Source of the DNA: Bacteroidaceae bacterium
GTDB lineage: Bacteria; Bacteroidota; Bacteroidia; Bacteroidales; Bacteroidaceae
NCBI GenBank assembly: GCA_016291905.1
Contig: JAEEZS010000009.1
Span: forward strand, 1-64,000
DNA length: 64,000 bases
Direction of reading: 5' to 3'
In this document: one piece after another, positions 26,985 through 36,334 of the stretch
How the letters are laid out: each line of letters opens with the position of its first letter
How positions within the stretch are numbered: position 1 is the first letter of the stretch
The notes under the pieces: generated by a model
Databases searched by the model: none
Told to the model about the DNA's origin: nothing
Seen by the model: only the letters and a program-made list of their open reading frames with translations
Translations under genes and position numbers: made by a program

Positions 26985-27446
26985 CTACGTTTCCCTTAGT
27001 TCTTTCAGCATACCTTCACAACCGGAAAGAATGTCCTGGAAGGCTTGCTCGAAGTCGCCTGTGTACCACGGGTCGGCGACGCTGGCATGAGGCCGTCCCG
27101 CATAGGACATCAGCAGGTGCACCTTACCCTTGGTGTCGTCGCCAATGATACGATCCAGCAGGCGCAGATTGCTCTGGTCCATGCAGACAAGCAGGTCATA
27201 GCGCTCATAGTCGGCAGGAATGACACGACGGGCTGTCTTGTGAGAGTCGAAGGACACACCATGCTGGCGCAGGCAACGCTGCGCAGGAGGATAGATGGGA
27301 TTGCCACGTTCCTCGTCCGAAACGGCAGCGGAGGCAATTTCAAACTGCTCATCTACCCCGTGCGCCTTCACCAACGCCTTCATCACAAACTCCGCCATAG
27401 GCGAACGACAGATATTGCCGTGACAGATGTATAGGATTCGGAGCAT
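26985..27446 (-). CDS. Low molecular weight protein-tyrosine phosphatase
   Basis: 153 residues. The P-loop C8-H-G-N-I-C-R-S15 near the N-terminus is the CX5RS catalytic site, and DPWYTG (Asp125) provides the general acid. Such enzymes reverse tyrosine phosphorylation of BY-kinases that control polysaccharide export, but no kinase gene is present here. The alternative, arsenate reductase of the same fold, is less likely because the Asp-Pro loop is intact. Confidence 0.92.
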   Translation of the reverse strand: MLRILYICHGNICRSPMAEFVMKALVKAHGVDEQFEIASAAVSDEERGNPIYPPAQRCLRQHGVSFDSHKTARRVIPADYERYDLLVCMDQSNLRLLDRIIGDDTKGKVHLLMSYAGRPHASVADPWYTGDFEQAFQDILSGCEGMLKELRET

Positions 27447-27490
27447 ATACTATGGAAAGAAAGACTCTGTATTAAAACGTCTGATAATCC

Positions 27491-27922
27491 TCAACGCCTC
27501 TCCCTGAAGAACTGCGTCATAAGAGCGGCGCAGTCGTCGGCAAGGACGCCCGAGACGACCTCGGTTCGAGGATGAAGGGCATCGGGAGCCGTGCGACGGA
27601 AGCCTCGCTTCTCATCGTCAGCCCCCCAAACAAGACGGCTCACCTGCGCCCAAGCAATGGCACCGGCACACATTACGCAGGGCTCGACAGTAACGTACAA
27701 CGTGCAATCAGTGAGATACTTACCGCCCAACCACGAGGCTGCCGCCGTGATAGCCTGCATCTCAGCATGCGCTGTGACGTCAGTAAGCGCCTCCGTGCGG
27801 TTGTGGGCACGTGCAATGATGCGTCCCTGACAAACGATGACAGCCCCCACGGGCACTTCCCCCTCGTCAAAGGCCTGACGCGCCTCGACGAGTGCCATCT
27901 TCATAAAATCAGCATCAGTCAT
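27491..27922 (-). CDS. tadA: tRNA-specific adenosine deaminase
   Basis: 143 residues, typical for TadA. Zinc and catalytic residues are H52-A-E54 and P81-C-V-M-C85, with the substrate loop HNRTEALTDVTAHAE. It converts A34 to inosine in the anticodon of tRNA-Arg. The start overlaps the stop of the small basic protein upstream (27919-27922, ATGA type), so the two are translationally coupled. Confidence 0.93.
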   Translation of the reverse strand: MTDADFMKMALVEARQAFDEGEVPVGAVIVCQGRIIARAHNRTEALTDVTAHAEMQAITAAASWLGGKYLTDCTLYVTVEPCVMCAGAIAWAQVSRLVWGADDEKRGFRRTAPDALHPRTEVVSGVLADDCAALMTQFFRERR

Positions 27923-28155
27923 CGGCGCATGTCGTGCTCGTCGAAGAGCGTGGGATAGTCAAGTTCAAGGTTCTGGAAAATGTTGCGGAGGAGTGTCTCG
28001 CGCATCCATCGGCTGCGATTGGCAATGTGGTACTTGTCGAGATAGTTTTCTATCATCTGCTTTTCCTCCTTGCTGAGGAACGTGACGACGCGCTCGGTGC
28101 GTGGTGCGGCCTGCGGAAGCATGACTACCGGCTTGGACTTCTTCTTTCTTTTCAT
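27919..28155 (-). CDS. Small basic protein, possibly ribbon-helix-helix
   Basis: 78 residues: a Lys-rich N-terminus (MKRKKKSKP), then TERVVTFLSKEEKQMIENYLDKY and NRSRWMRETLL, and an acidic tail. A strand followed by two helices and an 'SRWMRE' turn looks like the ribbon-helix-helix family of DNA- or RNA-binding proteins (as in MobC/Arc types). It overlaps tadA by four bases. I do not know its function; co-expression with tadA is the only clue. Confidence 0.6.
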   Translation of the reverse strand: MKRKKKSKPVVMLPQAAPRTERVVTFLSKEEKQMIENYLDKYHIANRSRWMRETLLRNIFQNLELDYPTLFDEHDMRR

Positions 28156-28170
28156 GGGATATGATGATTT

Positions 28171-29760
28171 TTATTTCATTTTCACCTTCGCTGGGCGGGA
28201 CTCGTTTTGCAGCCTGTCGAGGGCGGTGATAACGAAGACGCTGTGCCCTGTGCTGTTACGGGGAGAAAGATTGAACCAGGTGTTGGGCGTCAAGCCAATG
28301 ATGCGGGCGCCATTGGAGAGGTCTAATTTCTCACCCGCATCGAAACGGTAGACAACGTAGCGTATGGGGCGGTCCATCTCCGTCTTGTACTTCGGAGCCG
28401 TCCACATCAGCACAGGGCCATCGTCGGTTTGGATGAGTGCAGGCTTGCGCACAGCCTCCGGTGCCTTACGGTCGATGAAGGGGAACAGGGGCTGCAGGGC
28501 AAGCGTGCCGGCGTGGGCAACCGCCTGCACCTCGGCCTTGCCGGCAGCCGTAGCCATGTGCGCGCGAAGGGCATCGGCATACCACCAACAGTAGCCGCTG
28601 ACGGGCTGCTCGCGCTGCATACGGAACTTGGCAGCGAGCTGATTCTGCGCAGGGTTTTGCGGGTCTTTATAGCTGAGGCAGCGCTCCAGGTCCTGTCCGA
28701 TGAAAAGGGGGCGTCCGCCAGCCTTCTCGGCCCACCAGCCGACAAGCGTGGCATAGTCGGCACGCGAATGTCCGATCTCCCAATAGAGCTGCGGCACGGT
28801 GTAGTCCACCCAGCCCTTCTCAACCCACAGGAGGATATCGGCATAGAGGTCGTCGAAATTCTGCAGACCTGACGTTGCCGACCCGTCTTCCCCATTATGA
28901 TAGATTCCAAACGGGCTGACGCCGAACTTCACCCACGGCTTGATGTCGTGGATGGTGGCGGAAAGCTGCTGGATGAGCAGGTTGACGTTGTCGCGCCGCC
29001 AGTCGGCCTTGTCGCTGAAGCCGCGCGGGTCAGCAGCAAAGTCGGCATCGTCGGGGAAAGAGACGCCCGCCACGGGATAAGGATAGAAATAGTCGTCGAT
29101 GTGCAGTCCGTCCACATCGTAGCGCTTCACGATGTCGCTGACGATGGTGCAGATGTAGTCGCGGTTGAGCTGCATGGCGGGATTGAAGATAAGCATGCCG
29201 TCATACTCCACCAATCGCTCGGGGAAGCGGAACCACGGGTGCTTGTAGTGCATGTCGGCCTTCTTCAGCCCCTTCAGCTTGGCGCGGTAGGGGTTTATCC
29301 ACGCGTGGAGTTCCATGCCGCGCGCGTGGCAGGCGTTAATCATAAACTGTAGCGGGTCCCAGTCTGCATCAGGGTTCTTGCCCTGCTCGCCCGTCAGGAA
29401 GCGGCTCCACGGCTCGTAGAAGGAGACATAGAGCGCATCGGCCTCAGGCCTAACCTGAAACATCACGGCATTGACGCCGGCCTGCTGGAGCACGTCCAGC
29501 TGCTCGGTGAGGCGCTGTTGCTGCTCGGCCGAGGTCATGCCCACGTACTGCCCGTTCACCACCTGCATCCATGCCCCGCGGAACTCGCGCTTCGGCGCAT
29601 AGTCGGCAGTATAGGTCTGCAAGGAGGACGCCGGATTCCCCGCCCCAGAGGATTTCTTGACATTCTTCTGCGTAGAACACGCAGACAACAAACACACGGC
29701 AAGCAGGCACATGCCGATGCGGCACGCCGCATCCCACGCCCAATAACGGAAGTTTCTCAT
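28171..29760 (-). CDS. GHL10-family glycoside hydrolase-like lipoprotein
   Basis: 529 residues from ATG 29760 (MRNFRYW). The lipobox LLSAC places the mature N-terminal Cys near residue 27. The domain begins REFRGAWMQVVNGQY and contains GVNAVMFQVRPEADALY, GMELHAWINPYRA, VDGLHIDDYFYPYP and QLYWEIGH, matching the glycosyl hydrolase-like 10 (DUF187) family with a TIM barrel. The C-terminal ~90 residues look like a fibronectin III-type domain. The family acts on glycans, in some members on denuded peptidoglycan. The longer frame to 30042 is only an artefact of the 21-bp repeat array upstream. Confidence 0.82.
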   Translation of the reverse strand: MRNFRYWAWDAACRIGMCLLAVCLLSACSTQKNVKKSSGAGNPASSLQTYTADYAPKREFRGAWMQVVNGQYVGMTSAEQQQRLTEQLDVLQQAGVNAVMFQVRPEADALYVSFYEPWSRFLTGEQGKNPDADWDPLQFMINACHARGMELHAWINPYRAKLKGLKKADMHYKHPWFRFPERLVEYDGMLIFNPAMQLNRDYICTIVSDIVKRYDVDGLHIDDYFYPYPVAGVSFPDDADFAADPRGFSDKADWRRDNVNLLIQQLSATIHDIKPWVKFGVSPFGIYHNGEDGSATSGLQNFDDLYADILLWVEKGWVDYTVPQLYWEIGHSRADYATLVGWWAEKAGGRPLFIGQDLERCLSYKDPQNPAQNQLAAKFRMQREQPVSGYCWWYADALRAHMATAAGKAEVQAVAHAGTLALQPLFPFIDRKAPEAVRKPALIQTDDGPVLMWTAPKYKTEMDRPIRYVVYRFDAGEKLDLSNGARIIGLTPNTWFNLSPRNSTGHSVFVITALDRLQNESRPAKVKMK

Positions 29761-29783
29761 CCTGTTCAAAGTCAAATTTTGTG

Positions 29784-29814
29784 CAAATATAACACAAGGC
29801 AACGAAAAAAGCAA
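29784..29814 (-). promoter_or_regulatory. Bacteroidota promoter of the GHL10 gene
   Basis: On the minus strand TTGC (29814-29811), 19 bases, then TATATTTG (29791-29784). It lies 24 bases before ATG 29760 and rules out the longer reading frame. Confidence 0.7.
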
Positions 29815-29874
29815 GAAAAAAGCAATATATTCACCATTCTCATTGATTATTCCGCAATTTGCCTGCGCTCTGCC

Positions 29875-30004
29875 GTCAGCCCAGTGGACTAATTCCATAG
29901 CCCACTGGAATAAGATCACAGCCCACTGGAATAAAATCATAGCCCACTGGAATAAAATCATAGCCCACTGGAATAAAATCACAGTCCACTGGACTATCGG
30001 CTCA
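29875..30004. repeat. 21-bp tandem array 3 upstream of the GHL10 promoter
   Basis: GCCCACTGG or a close variant recurs at 29879, 29900, 29921, 29942, 29963 and 29984, exactly 21 bases apart; the internal units are nearly identical and the outer two have diverged. The unit is GCCCACTGGAATAAAATC plus three bases and is related to array 2 at 20047. The array ends about 60 bases upstream of the GHL10 -33 element. Open frames cross it on both strands only because 21 is a multiple of three. Confidence 0.8.
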
Positions 30005-30169
30005 TTGGCAAACAAAGGGCACGAACTACTTTCAATCCGCAAGCAAGGTCAAAATCCAGGAAGAAATCCGCCTTTCGTCCCCTTCCGTGCAACGAAAAAA
30101 TCGACTCAGACGCCAAGTTCAAGAAAAAAGCCAATTTTACAACCCACTGAAAGCAAGCGTGATATTAAA

Positions 30170-30389
30170 AAAGTGTCAAAGTGTCAAGGTGTCAAAGTGT
30201 CATTTTCGTTTTGCGTTCGACCTTCGAACGGGGTTTTCAGAGTATGCTTATTTATATATTATAAAAAATTATAATATATAAATAATAATAGTATATAATA
30301 ATATAATAGTAATTCTTCCATTTCCTCCCCCAAAGACACGATTGCTAGAACGAAAATGACACTTTGACACCTTGACACTTTGACACTTT
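30170..30389. repeat. Inverted octamer-array element B: perfect 41-bp inverted repeat around an AT-rich core
   Basis: The left arm (30170-30210) has four copies of GTGTCAAA/GTGTCAAG in tandem followed by TTTTCGTT. The right arm (30349-30389) is its exact reverse complement over 41 bases. The 138-base centre contains a strongly AT-only stretch (30247-30310). The rest of the stretch between the GHL10 start and the next gene (29761-30625) contains promoters at both ends, array 3 and no gene I can support. Confidence 0.85.
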
Positions 30390-30554
30390 CCCGCCACAGA
30401 CCTCTCTCGCCATACCGATGAAAAAGAGCCTGCCCACTTCAACTCACCCGAAAATAACCGAAACAAAGGGCTTCTTACATTTTTTCACCTTATGACCTCA
30501 TGGTTTTCGACTAAAAAAATGCCGGCAATCGCGCTTATTTTTTTTCGAATAAAA

Positions 30555-30586
30555 TTTGCTTTTTCACTCGGTTTGCACTATCTTTG
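30555..30586 (+). promoter_or_regulatory. Bacteroidota promoter of the small secreted protein / M64 peptidase operon
   Basis: TTTG at 30555-30558, 20 bases, then TATCTTTG at 30579-30586. It lies 40 bases before ATG 30626. Confidence 0.75.
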
Positions 30587-30625
30587 TACCATAATAAAGC
30601 AACACCAAATTATAATAGCGCGCGT

Positions 30626-31087
30626 ATGAAAACGAAATCACCCATTTTCAGGAGGCTATGGCTGCTACTGCTGGTAGTCATGCCCATGTGCATCAAAGCC
30701 CAAATGGTTGAAAAGCCATTCCTCTGCATCGAAAAGACCGATGGCGAGGTGGTGAAGGTGCCCATCACCGATGAGTATCCCACAATAAGGTACACCTTCA
30801 CCATCCAAGACTCAGGAACGGAGCGACAGGTTGTCCATTACTTGCGGATTCTGCTTGCTGGTGACGAGGACATCTGGATTCCGCGCGATGAAATAAGATG
30901 CCTTTCTACCAAGTTTGAGTTGGTAGACACCTCCGTTCTGGGAATAAAAAGTGACGATGATTCGACGTCGGAAGTCTATTCAATGAGCGGCATCCGCGTA
31001 GGCAATCTTGCCCACATGAGCAGCCTACCCAAAGGAATCTATCTGGTGAAGAAAGGAAGTCTAACCCTGAAATTTGTCAACAAATGA
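30626..31087 (+). CDS. Small secreted protein with Prevotella-type C-terminal tail
   Basis: 153 residues from ATG 30626. A signal peptide ends near MCIKAQ; a beta-rich domain follows (FLCIEKTDGEVVKVPITDEY, EDIWIPRDEIRCL). The end, VYSMSGIRVGNLAHMSSLPKG, then IYLVKKGSLTLKFVNK, is the short sorting-like tail common in this genus. I do not recognise the middle domain. Its stop overlaps the start of the M64 peptidase gene (ATGA), and the peptidase N-terminal domain has a similar pattern ('VIHLVSGDSLIYEL'), so the two may be functionally linked. Confidence 0.65.
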   Translation: MKTKSPIFRRLWLLLLVVMPMCIKAQMVEKPFLCIEKTDGEVVKVPITDEYPTIRYTFTIQDSGTERQVVHYLRILLAGDEDIWIPRDEIRCLSTKFELVDTSVLGIKSDDDSTSEVYSMSGIRVGNLAHMSSLPKGIYLVKKGSLTLKFVNK

Positions 31088-33384
31088 AGCGCCTCGTACT
31101 CTTTTTCGTCATGGCCGTAGCAACCATGGCGGGTGCCAACGCACAGGATTTTTACCCAGGTCAGCAGATGGTGATTCACCTCGTTTCGGGCGACAGCCTA
31201 ATATACGAATTGTGGGATAGGGACCTATCGCCCCGCGTGGAGAACGGCCAGATCGTCTGGCACGCGGCATATCCTAAAGGGTCTTATGCCATCAAAGAGG
31301 TGGAGCGCATCGACGTCCTTACAGCTGAGCAGTCATTGGAACGTGCACGAGAGGGACTGATGGAGTTATACAAAGCCACCGATGGCGACCACTGGTTGAA
31401 CAACACTAACTGGGGCAGCGACAAACCCATCAGCGAGTGGTACGGCGTGACGACCGACGACAGTCCATACGTAAAGTTTCTAGACCTGAACGGCAACGAG
31501 CTGAAGGGCGAGTTGCCTAGCCAAGGCACCTTTTTGAAAATGGGACCAGCGCTGGAGTTCAAAGTGCAAGAGAACCATCTTACCGGTTCCCTCCCCAAGG
31601 ACTGGTCAAAGGACTTAGCGCTATGGGGAATACGTGTCGAAAATAATGAGATGAGCGGCACGCTGGCTCCCGAACTCTTCGGCCTGCCCTTCTTCGATTT
31701 TTTGGATATCAGCAACAACAACTTCACTGGAAACATGCCCGCAGGCATGGCACGACTGATGAACGAGCCTAATATGCTGTTCGTCTTTAACAACGACTTC
31801 AGTGGCGATGTGCCTGAAGAAATCGTCAATCACCCACGTTTTCACCTCTGCTGGAACTTGATTATACCTCAGCAAGGTCACCTGAACGTGCCCCCCATTC
31901 CCGGCTACCATTTCCCCGTCACCGACCTGAACGGCAATCACCTAGAGACCACCGATGTCTACAGGAACAACCTCTATACCCTCATCTTCAACTACTCTTC
32001 GGCACAGGACAACTTCACCAGCAAGTTGAAATTGGCATACGAGCAATATAAGAGCAAAGGGTTTGAAGTGTTGGGGATGACACCTGGCAACGCCGAAGAG
32101 GTGAACGAACACTTGCACGAGAACGGCATCTCGTGGCTTAACCTCGACCCAGCATCTTTCGCCGATTATATCGGATACTACTATCTCAATCTGAACTACA
32201 TCAACCTTGTCGACCAAAACGGCAACGTCGTCTTTACGAGCGTCATGGACGATAATGGCAAAATGGAAGATTTAGCAGGCTCGAGCACGCGCGACCAGGA
32301 GGTCTTCGATGTGTTGGCCGAGAAGTTCGGAAATTATGACTACACCCCCTACACCTCTACCGATTATTCGCGTGACGGCGAGGTAATGACCCTGCAGAAA
32401 GCCTCTGTGGGCAAGGGTGTGGACATCGTGTTCATCGGAAACTGTTTTGTGGACAAGGACATGGAGCCAGGAGGCAAGTACGAGCAGAAAATGCAGCAAG
32501 CCATGGAGCAGTTCTTTGCCTACGAACCCTACACCTCGCTGCGCAACCGATTCAACGTCTATGCCGTCAAAGCCGTATCGCAGAACGCCGAGATGTTCGA
32601 AGGTACGGAACATGCCATAAACACCGACGGCGATGCCTTCGCCTACGCACAGAAGGTGACAACGCTCATCCCTGACCGTCCCATGCGCGTAAACGTCGTA
32701 TTCAACGTGCTCAACGCCGGACGCAGTTTCACCTACATGTACGACGACAACTCCTACAGCGCATTCTTACTCAATGGCATCAATCCGGTGCTCAACCACG
32801 AGGGCGGCGGACACGGCATCGGGCGCCTTTATGATGAATACGTAGAGACAGCCCGCAGCACAGCCACCGATGCCGTGAAGGACTATTACGAGAACATGTG
32901 GAACTCGTATGGCCGTGGTGCCAACATCGACATGCACGCCGACGTGGCGAAAACACACTGGGCACGGTTTGCTGCCGACGACCGTTATGCAGGTGAAGGG
33001 CTGGGAGCCTACGAAGGAGCCGGTACTGTGGAGTATGGCATATACCGCCCCACACAGAACAGCATGATGCGCTTCAACGACATCCCCTTCAACGCACCTT
33101 CGCGCGAGGCCATCTACAAATACATCATGCAGGAAAGCGAAAGCCCCGACTGGAAGTACGACTACGAAACCTTCGTCAAGTTCGACGCCAAAGGTCGTGC
33201 ACAGTTTGCGGAGGCCGTAGCGAACCAGGCGCCCATGAAGCGGTTTGACAACACCGACAAGCAAGCAATTCCGACAAAGGCTGACGCTGTAGAACAAAAG
33301 CCCAGCACGGCACCTCCTGTCATCATCCAGGGCACATGGCAAGACGCGCTGAAGAACCCCACAAAAATCAGCTATCAGCAATAA
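31084..33384 (+). CDS. Secreted LRR / degenerate redoxin / M64-type metallopeptidase fusion
   Basis: 766 residues. Order: signal peptide (1-20); short beta domain (about 25-75); leucine-rich repeats of the plant-like LxxNxLTGxLP type (about 90-240, with DGDHWLNNTNWGS as cap); thioredoxin-like domain (about 270-400) whose usual CxxC position reads YSSAQDN, so it is redox-dead; and an IgA-peptidase M64-like domain (about 440-735) starting VDIVFIGNCFVDKDM. The zinc site is H572-E-G-G-G-H577 followed by GRLYDEY, matching HExxGHxxGxLxDEY. M64 members cleave host IgA or mucin-type proteins. Start overlaps the upstream stop by four bases. The fusion order is unusual. Confidence 0.78.
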   Translation: MKRLVLFFVMAVATMAGANAQDFYPGQQMVIHLVSGDSLIYELWDRDLSPRVENGQIVWHAAYPKGSYAIKEVERIDVLTAEQSLERAREGLMELYKATDGDHWLNNTNWGSDKPISEWYGVTTDDSPYVKFLDLNGNELKGELPSQGTFLKMGPALEFKVQENHLTGSLPKDWSKDLALWGIRVENNEMSGTLAPELFGLPFFDFLDISNNNFTGNMPAGMARLMNEPNMLFVFNNDFSGDVPEEIVNHPRFHLCWNLIIPQQGHLNVPPIPGYHFPVTDLNGNHLETTDVYRNNLYTLIFNYSSAQDNFTSKLKLAYEQYKSKGFEVLGMTPGNAEEVNEHLHENGISWLNLDPASFADYIGYYYLNLNYINLVDQNGNVVFTSVMDDNGKMEDLAGSSTRDQEVFDVLAEKFGNYDYTPYTSTDYSRDGEVMTLQKASVGKGVDIVFIGNCFVDKDMEPGGKYEQKMQQAMEQFFAYEPYTSLRNRFNVYAVKAVSQNAEMFEGTEHAINTDGDAFAYAQKVTTLIPDRPMRVNVVFNVLNAGRSFTYMYDDNSYSAFLLNGINPVLNHEGGGHGIGRLYDEYVETARSTATDAVKDYYENMWNSYGRGANIDMHADVAKTHWARFAADDRYAGEGLGAYEGAGTVEYGIYRPTQNSMMRFNDIPFNAPSREAIYKYIMQESESPDWKYDYETFVKFDAKGRAQFAEAVANQAPMKRFDNTDKQAIPTKADAVEQKPSTAPPVIIQGTWQDALKNPTKISYQQ

Positions 33385-33405
33385 GCCACATCGCGCGCAA
33401 ATCAA

Positions 33406-36225
33406 ATGGAGGAACAGTTCATTTCGGTCAGGGGGGCGAATGTCAACAACCTGAAAAACGTCTCGGTGGATATTCCACGAGGGAAGCTGGTGGTAATAAC
33501 GGGACTGAGCGGCTCGGGCAAGTCGTCACTAGCCTTCGACACGCTGTATGCCGAGGGGCAACGCCGCTATGTGGAGAGCCTCTCGTCGTATGCCCGGCAG
33601 TTCCTGGGGCGCATGAAGAAGCCCGACTGTGACTTCATCAAAGGGCTTCCCCCTGCCATTGCCATCGAGCAGAAGGTGAACAGTCGCAACCCGCGCTCCA
33701 CCGTCGGCACCTCTACTGAAATCTACGACTACCTGCGCCTGCTCTACAGCCGCATTGGCAAGACCTACTCCCCCATCAGCGGACAGTTGGTAAAGAAACA
33801 CACCCCCGAGGACCTCGTGAAGTGTATGCTCACCTACAGCCGAGGCACGCGCTTCACCGTGCTTGCCCCCATCGCCCCGCACGGCGAACGTTCATTGAAG
33901 GAACAAATGGCCATCTACATGCAGCAGGGCTTCACCCGCATGGAAGTGAACGGCGAAATCATCCGCATCGAGGACTGGCTAGTGGAAGCCTCCGACAAAA
34001 AAGACCCAGCCCTCGGACAATCTTCCTCACGGGGGAGCGGCGAACAGGTAATCTTCCTCGTCATCGACCGTCTGTCAGTCGATGACAGCCGCGAGACTGT
34101 TAGCCGCCTGACAGACTCGGCTGAAACGGCGTTCTTTGAGGGTGGCGGCACATGTATGCTGCGCTTCTACCCCGCCCAGATTCTCCATACCTTCAGCACC
34201 CGCTTCGAAGCTGACGGCATCACCTTCGAAGAGCCTTCTGACCAACTCTTCTCATTCAACAGCCCGCTGGGCGCTTGCCCCACGTGCGAGGGCTTTGGGC
34301 GCATCATCGGCATCGACGAGAAATTGGTCATCCCCGACACGACGTTAAGTGTCTATGACGGCGCTGTGGTTTGCTGGCGAGGCGAAAAGATGAATGCGTG
34401 GAGGGACGAGTTCATCCTCCGTGCCGCAGAAGCCGACTTCCCTATCTTCACCCCCTATTATCAGCTCACCCAGGCACAGAAGGATTATCTCTGGCACGGC
34501 CCGCGGGGAAAGGTGTGCATTGACTCGTTCTTCGCCATGCTGGAGGAAAACCAATACAAAATCCAGTACCGCGTCATGCAGGCCCGCTATCGTGGCAAGA
34601 CGCTCTGCCCCACCTGTCGTGGAACCCGTCTGAAGAAGGAAGCCACATACGTCAAGGTAGGCGGACGTTCTATTTGCGACTTGGTGGAGATGCCTGTCAG
34701 CGAGCTGAAGGGATTCTTCGACCGTTTGGAGCTTGACGAGCACGACACGATTGTTGCCTCGCGCCTGCTCAAGGAGATTACTAGCCGCCTGCAATTCCTG
34801 CTAGACGTGGGACTCGGCTACCTCACGCTGAACCGCCTCAGCAACTCCCTGTCGGGCGGCGAGAGCCAGCGCATCAACCTCGTCACCTCGCTCGGCAGTC
34901 CGCTCGTCGGCTCGCTCTACATCCTCGACGAACCCAGCATAGGCCTCCATAGTCGCGACACCGACAAGCTCATCCGTGTGCTACGCCAGCTGCAACGGGC
35001 GGGAAATACCGTCATTGTCGTCGAGCACGATGAGGAAATCATCCGCGCAGCCGACTACATCATCGACGTAGGCCCCAATGCTGGACGCCTTGGAGGAGAG
35101 ATAGTCTTTGCAGGAGACATGAAGGATGTACAGGAGAACAGGAGCTCTGACAAGAGTTACACGCTCCGCTATCTTCTTGGCGAAGAGAAGATTCCCGTCC
35201 CCACAAGCCGGAGGCCGTGGAACCTCCACATTGATGTGAAGGGAGCCCGTCACAATAACCTGAAGGGCATCGACGTCACGTTCCCCCTCAACGTCCTCAC
35301 CGTCGTCACAGGTGTCAGCGGCTCGGGAAAAAGTTCGCTGGTGCGCGACATTCTCTATCGCGCCCTCAACCGTCAGTTCGGCGAGAGCGGCGATCGTCCC
35401 GGCGATTTCACCCGATTGGAGGGCGATATCCGTAGCATCAGCGCCGTGGAATTCGTAGACCAGAACCCCATCGGGCGCTCTACCCGCAGCAATCCCGTCA
35501 CCTACATCAAGGCCTACGATGAGATACGCAAGCTCTATGCCTCTCAGCCCCTCGCCAAACAGATGGGATACACGGCAGGCTACTTCTCCTTTAACAGCGA
35601 GGGAGGGCGCTGCGAGGAGTGCAAGGGCGAGGGTACAATAACCGTTGAGATGCAGTTCATGAGCGACCTTGTGCTCGAGTGCGAAGCCTGCCACGGCAAG
35701 CGCTTCAAGAACGACACCCTGCTTGTCAAATACCGCGACAAGGACATCCACGACATCCTTGAGATGACCGTCAACCAGGCCATTGAGTTCTTCGAGGAGG
35801 GCGGAAACAAGACGATTGTCTCCCGTCTGCGCCCCCTGCAAGCTGTCGGACTCGGCTACATCAAACTCGGACAGAGCTCTTCAACCCTCTCGGGTGGTGA
35901 GAACCAGCGTGTGAAACTCGCCTACTACCTCGGGCAAGAGCGCTCCGCCCCTACCCTCTTCATCTTCGACGAGCCGACGACAGGCCTCCACTTCCACGAC
36001 ATCAAGAAACTGTTTGAGAGTTTCAACGCCCTTATCGATAGAGGGCATACTATCCTCATCATCGAACACAACATGGAGGTTATCAAATGTGCCGACTACG
36101 TCATCGACCTAGGTCCCGAGGGCGGAGAGCGAGGCGGCAACCTCGTCGTCTGCGGCACCCCTGAACAAGTAGCTGCTTGCCTTGACTCTTACACAGGCCG
36201 TTTCCTTCGCGAGAAACTGGCGTAA
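33406..36225 (+). CDS. uvrA: Excinuclease ABC subunit A
   Basis: 939 residues, normal UvrA length. Two ABC ATPase halves are visible: Walker [11 protein letters not shown] near residue 30 and [10 protein letters not shown] near 640, and the signatures [11 protein letters not shown] and [11 protein letters not shown]. The zinc-binding cysteine pairs are present ([25 protein letters not shown]...CEACHGKR). It is the damage-recognition subunit of nucleotide excision repair. It follows the M64 gene by 21 bases on the same strand but has no functional link to it. Confidence 0.96.
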   Translation: MEEQFISVRGANVNNLKNVSVDIPRGKLVVITGLSGSGKSSLAFDTLYAEGQRRYVESLSSYARQFLGRMKKPDCDFIKGLPPAIAIEQKVNSRNPRSTVGTSTEIYDYLRLLYSRIGKTYSPISGQLVKKHTPEDLVKCMLTYSRGTRFTVLAPIAPHGERSLKEQMAIYMQQGFTRMEVNGEIIRIEDWLVEASDKKDPALGQSSSRGSGEQVIFLVIDRLSVDDSRETVSRLTDSAETAFFEGGGTCMLRFYPAQILHTFSTRFEADGITFEEPSDQLFSFNSPLGACPTCEGFGRIIGIDEKLVIPDTTLSVYDGAVVCWRGEKMNAWRDEFILRAAEADFPIFTPYYQLTQAQKDYLWHGPRGKVCIDSFFAMLEENQYKIQYRVMQARYRGKTLCPTCRGTRLKKEATYVKVGGRSICDLVEMPVSELKGFFDRLELDEHDTIVASRLLKEITSRLQFLLDVGLGYLTLNRLSNSLSGGESQRINLVTSLGSPLVGSLYILDEPSIGLHSRDTDKLIRVLRQLQRAGNTVIVVEHDEEIIRAADYIIDVGPNAGRLGGEIVFAGDMKDVQENRSSDKSYTLRYLLGEEKIPVPTSRRPWNLHIDVKGARHNNLKGIDVTFPLNVLTVVTGVSGSGKSSLVRDILYRALNRQFGESGDRPGDFTRLEGDIRSISAVEFVDQNPIGRSTRSNPVTYIKAYDEIRKLYASQPLAKQMGYTAGYFSFNSEGGRCEECKGEGTITVEMQFMSDLVLECEACHGKRFKNDTLLVKYRDKDIHDILEMTVNQAIEFFEEGGNKTIVSRLRPLQAVGLGYIKLGQSSSTLSGGENQRVKLAYYLGQERSAPTLFIFDEPTTGLHFHDIKKLFESFNALIDRGHTILIIEHNMEVIKCADYVIDLGPEGGERGGNLVVCGTPEQVAACLDSYTGRFLREKLA

Positions 36226-36334
36226 TAAAACACGGAAAGAACTTTGGGTTGTCAGCGAAAAAAAGTTGTTTTTTCATGCAGTATTTTGGAGATTCTCCGT
36301 TTTTAGAAGTAGAAACTTACAAAAGACTACATTT

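Noticed and set aside
29761-30042. 94-residue N-terminal extension of the GHL10 protein with FQWAMIL heptads
   Set aside because: It arises from the 21-bp array and crosses a consensus promoter at 29784-29814; the signal peptide starts at 29760.
29843-30274. 143-residue frame with repeated AHWNKI heptads
   Set aside because: Same array read on the other strand. A similar heptad (AQWNKS) appears at array 2, but this follows from the shared DNA unit, and no substitution pattern favours coding.
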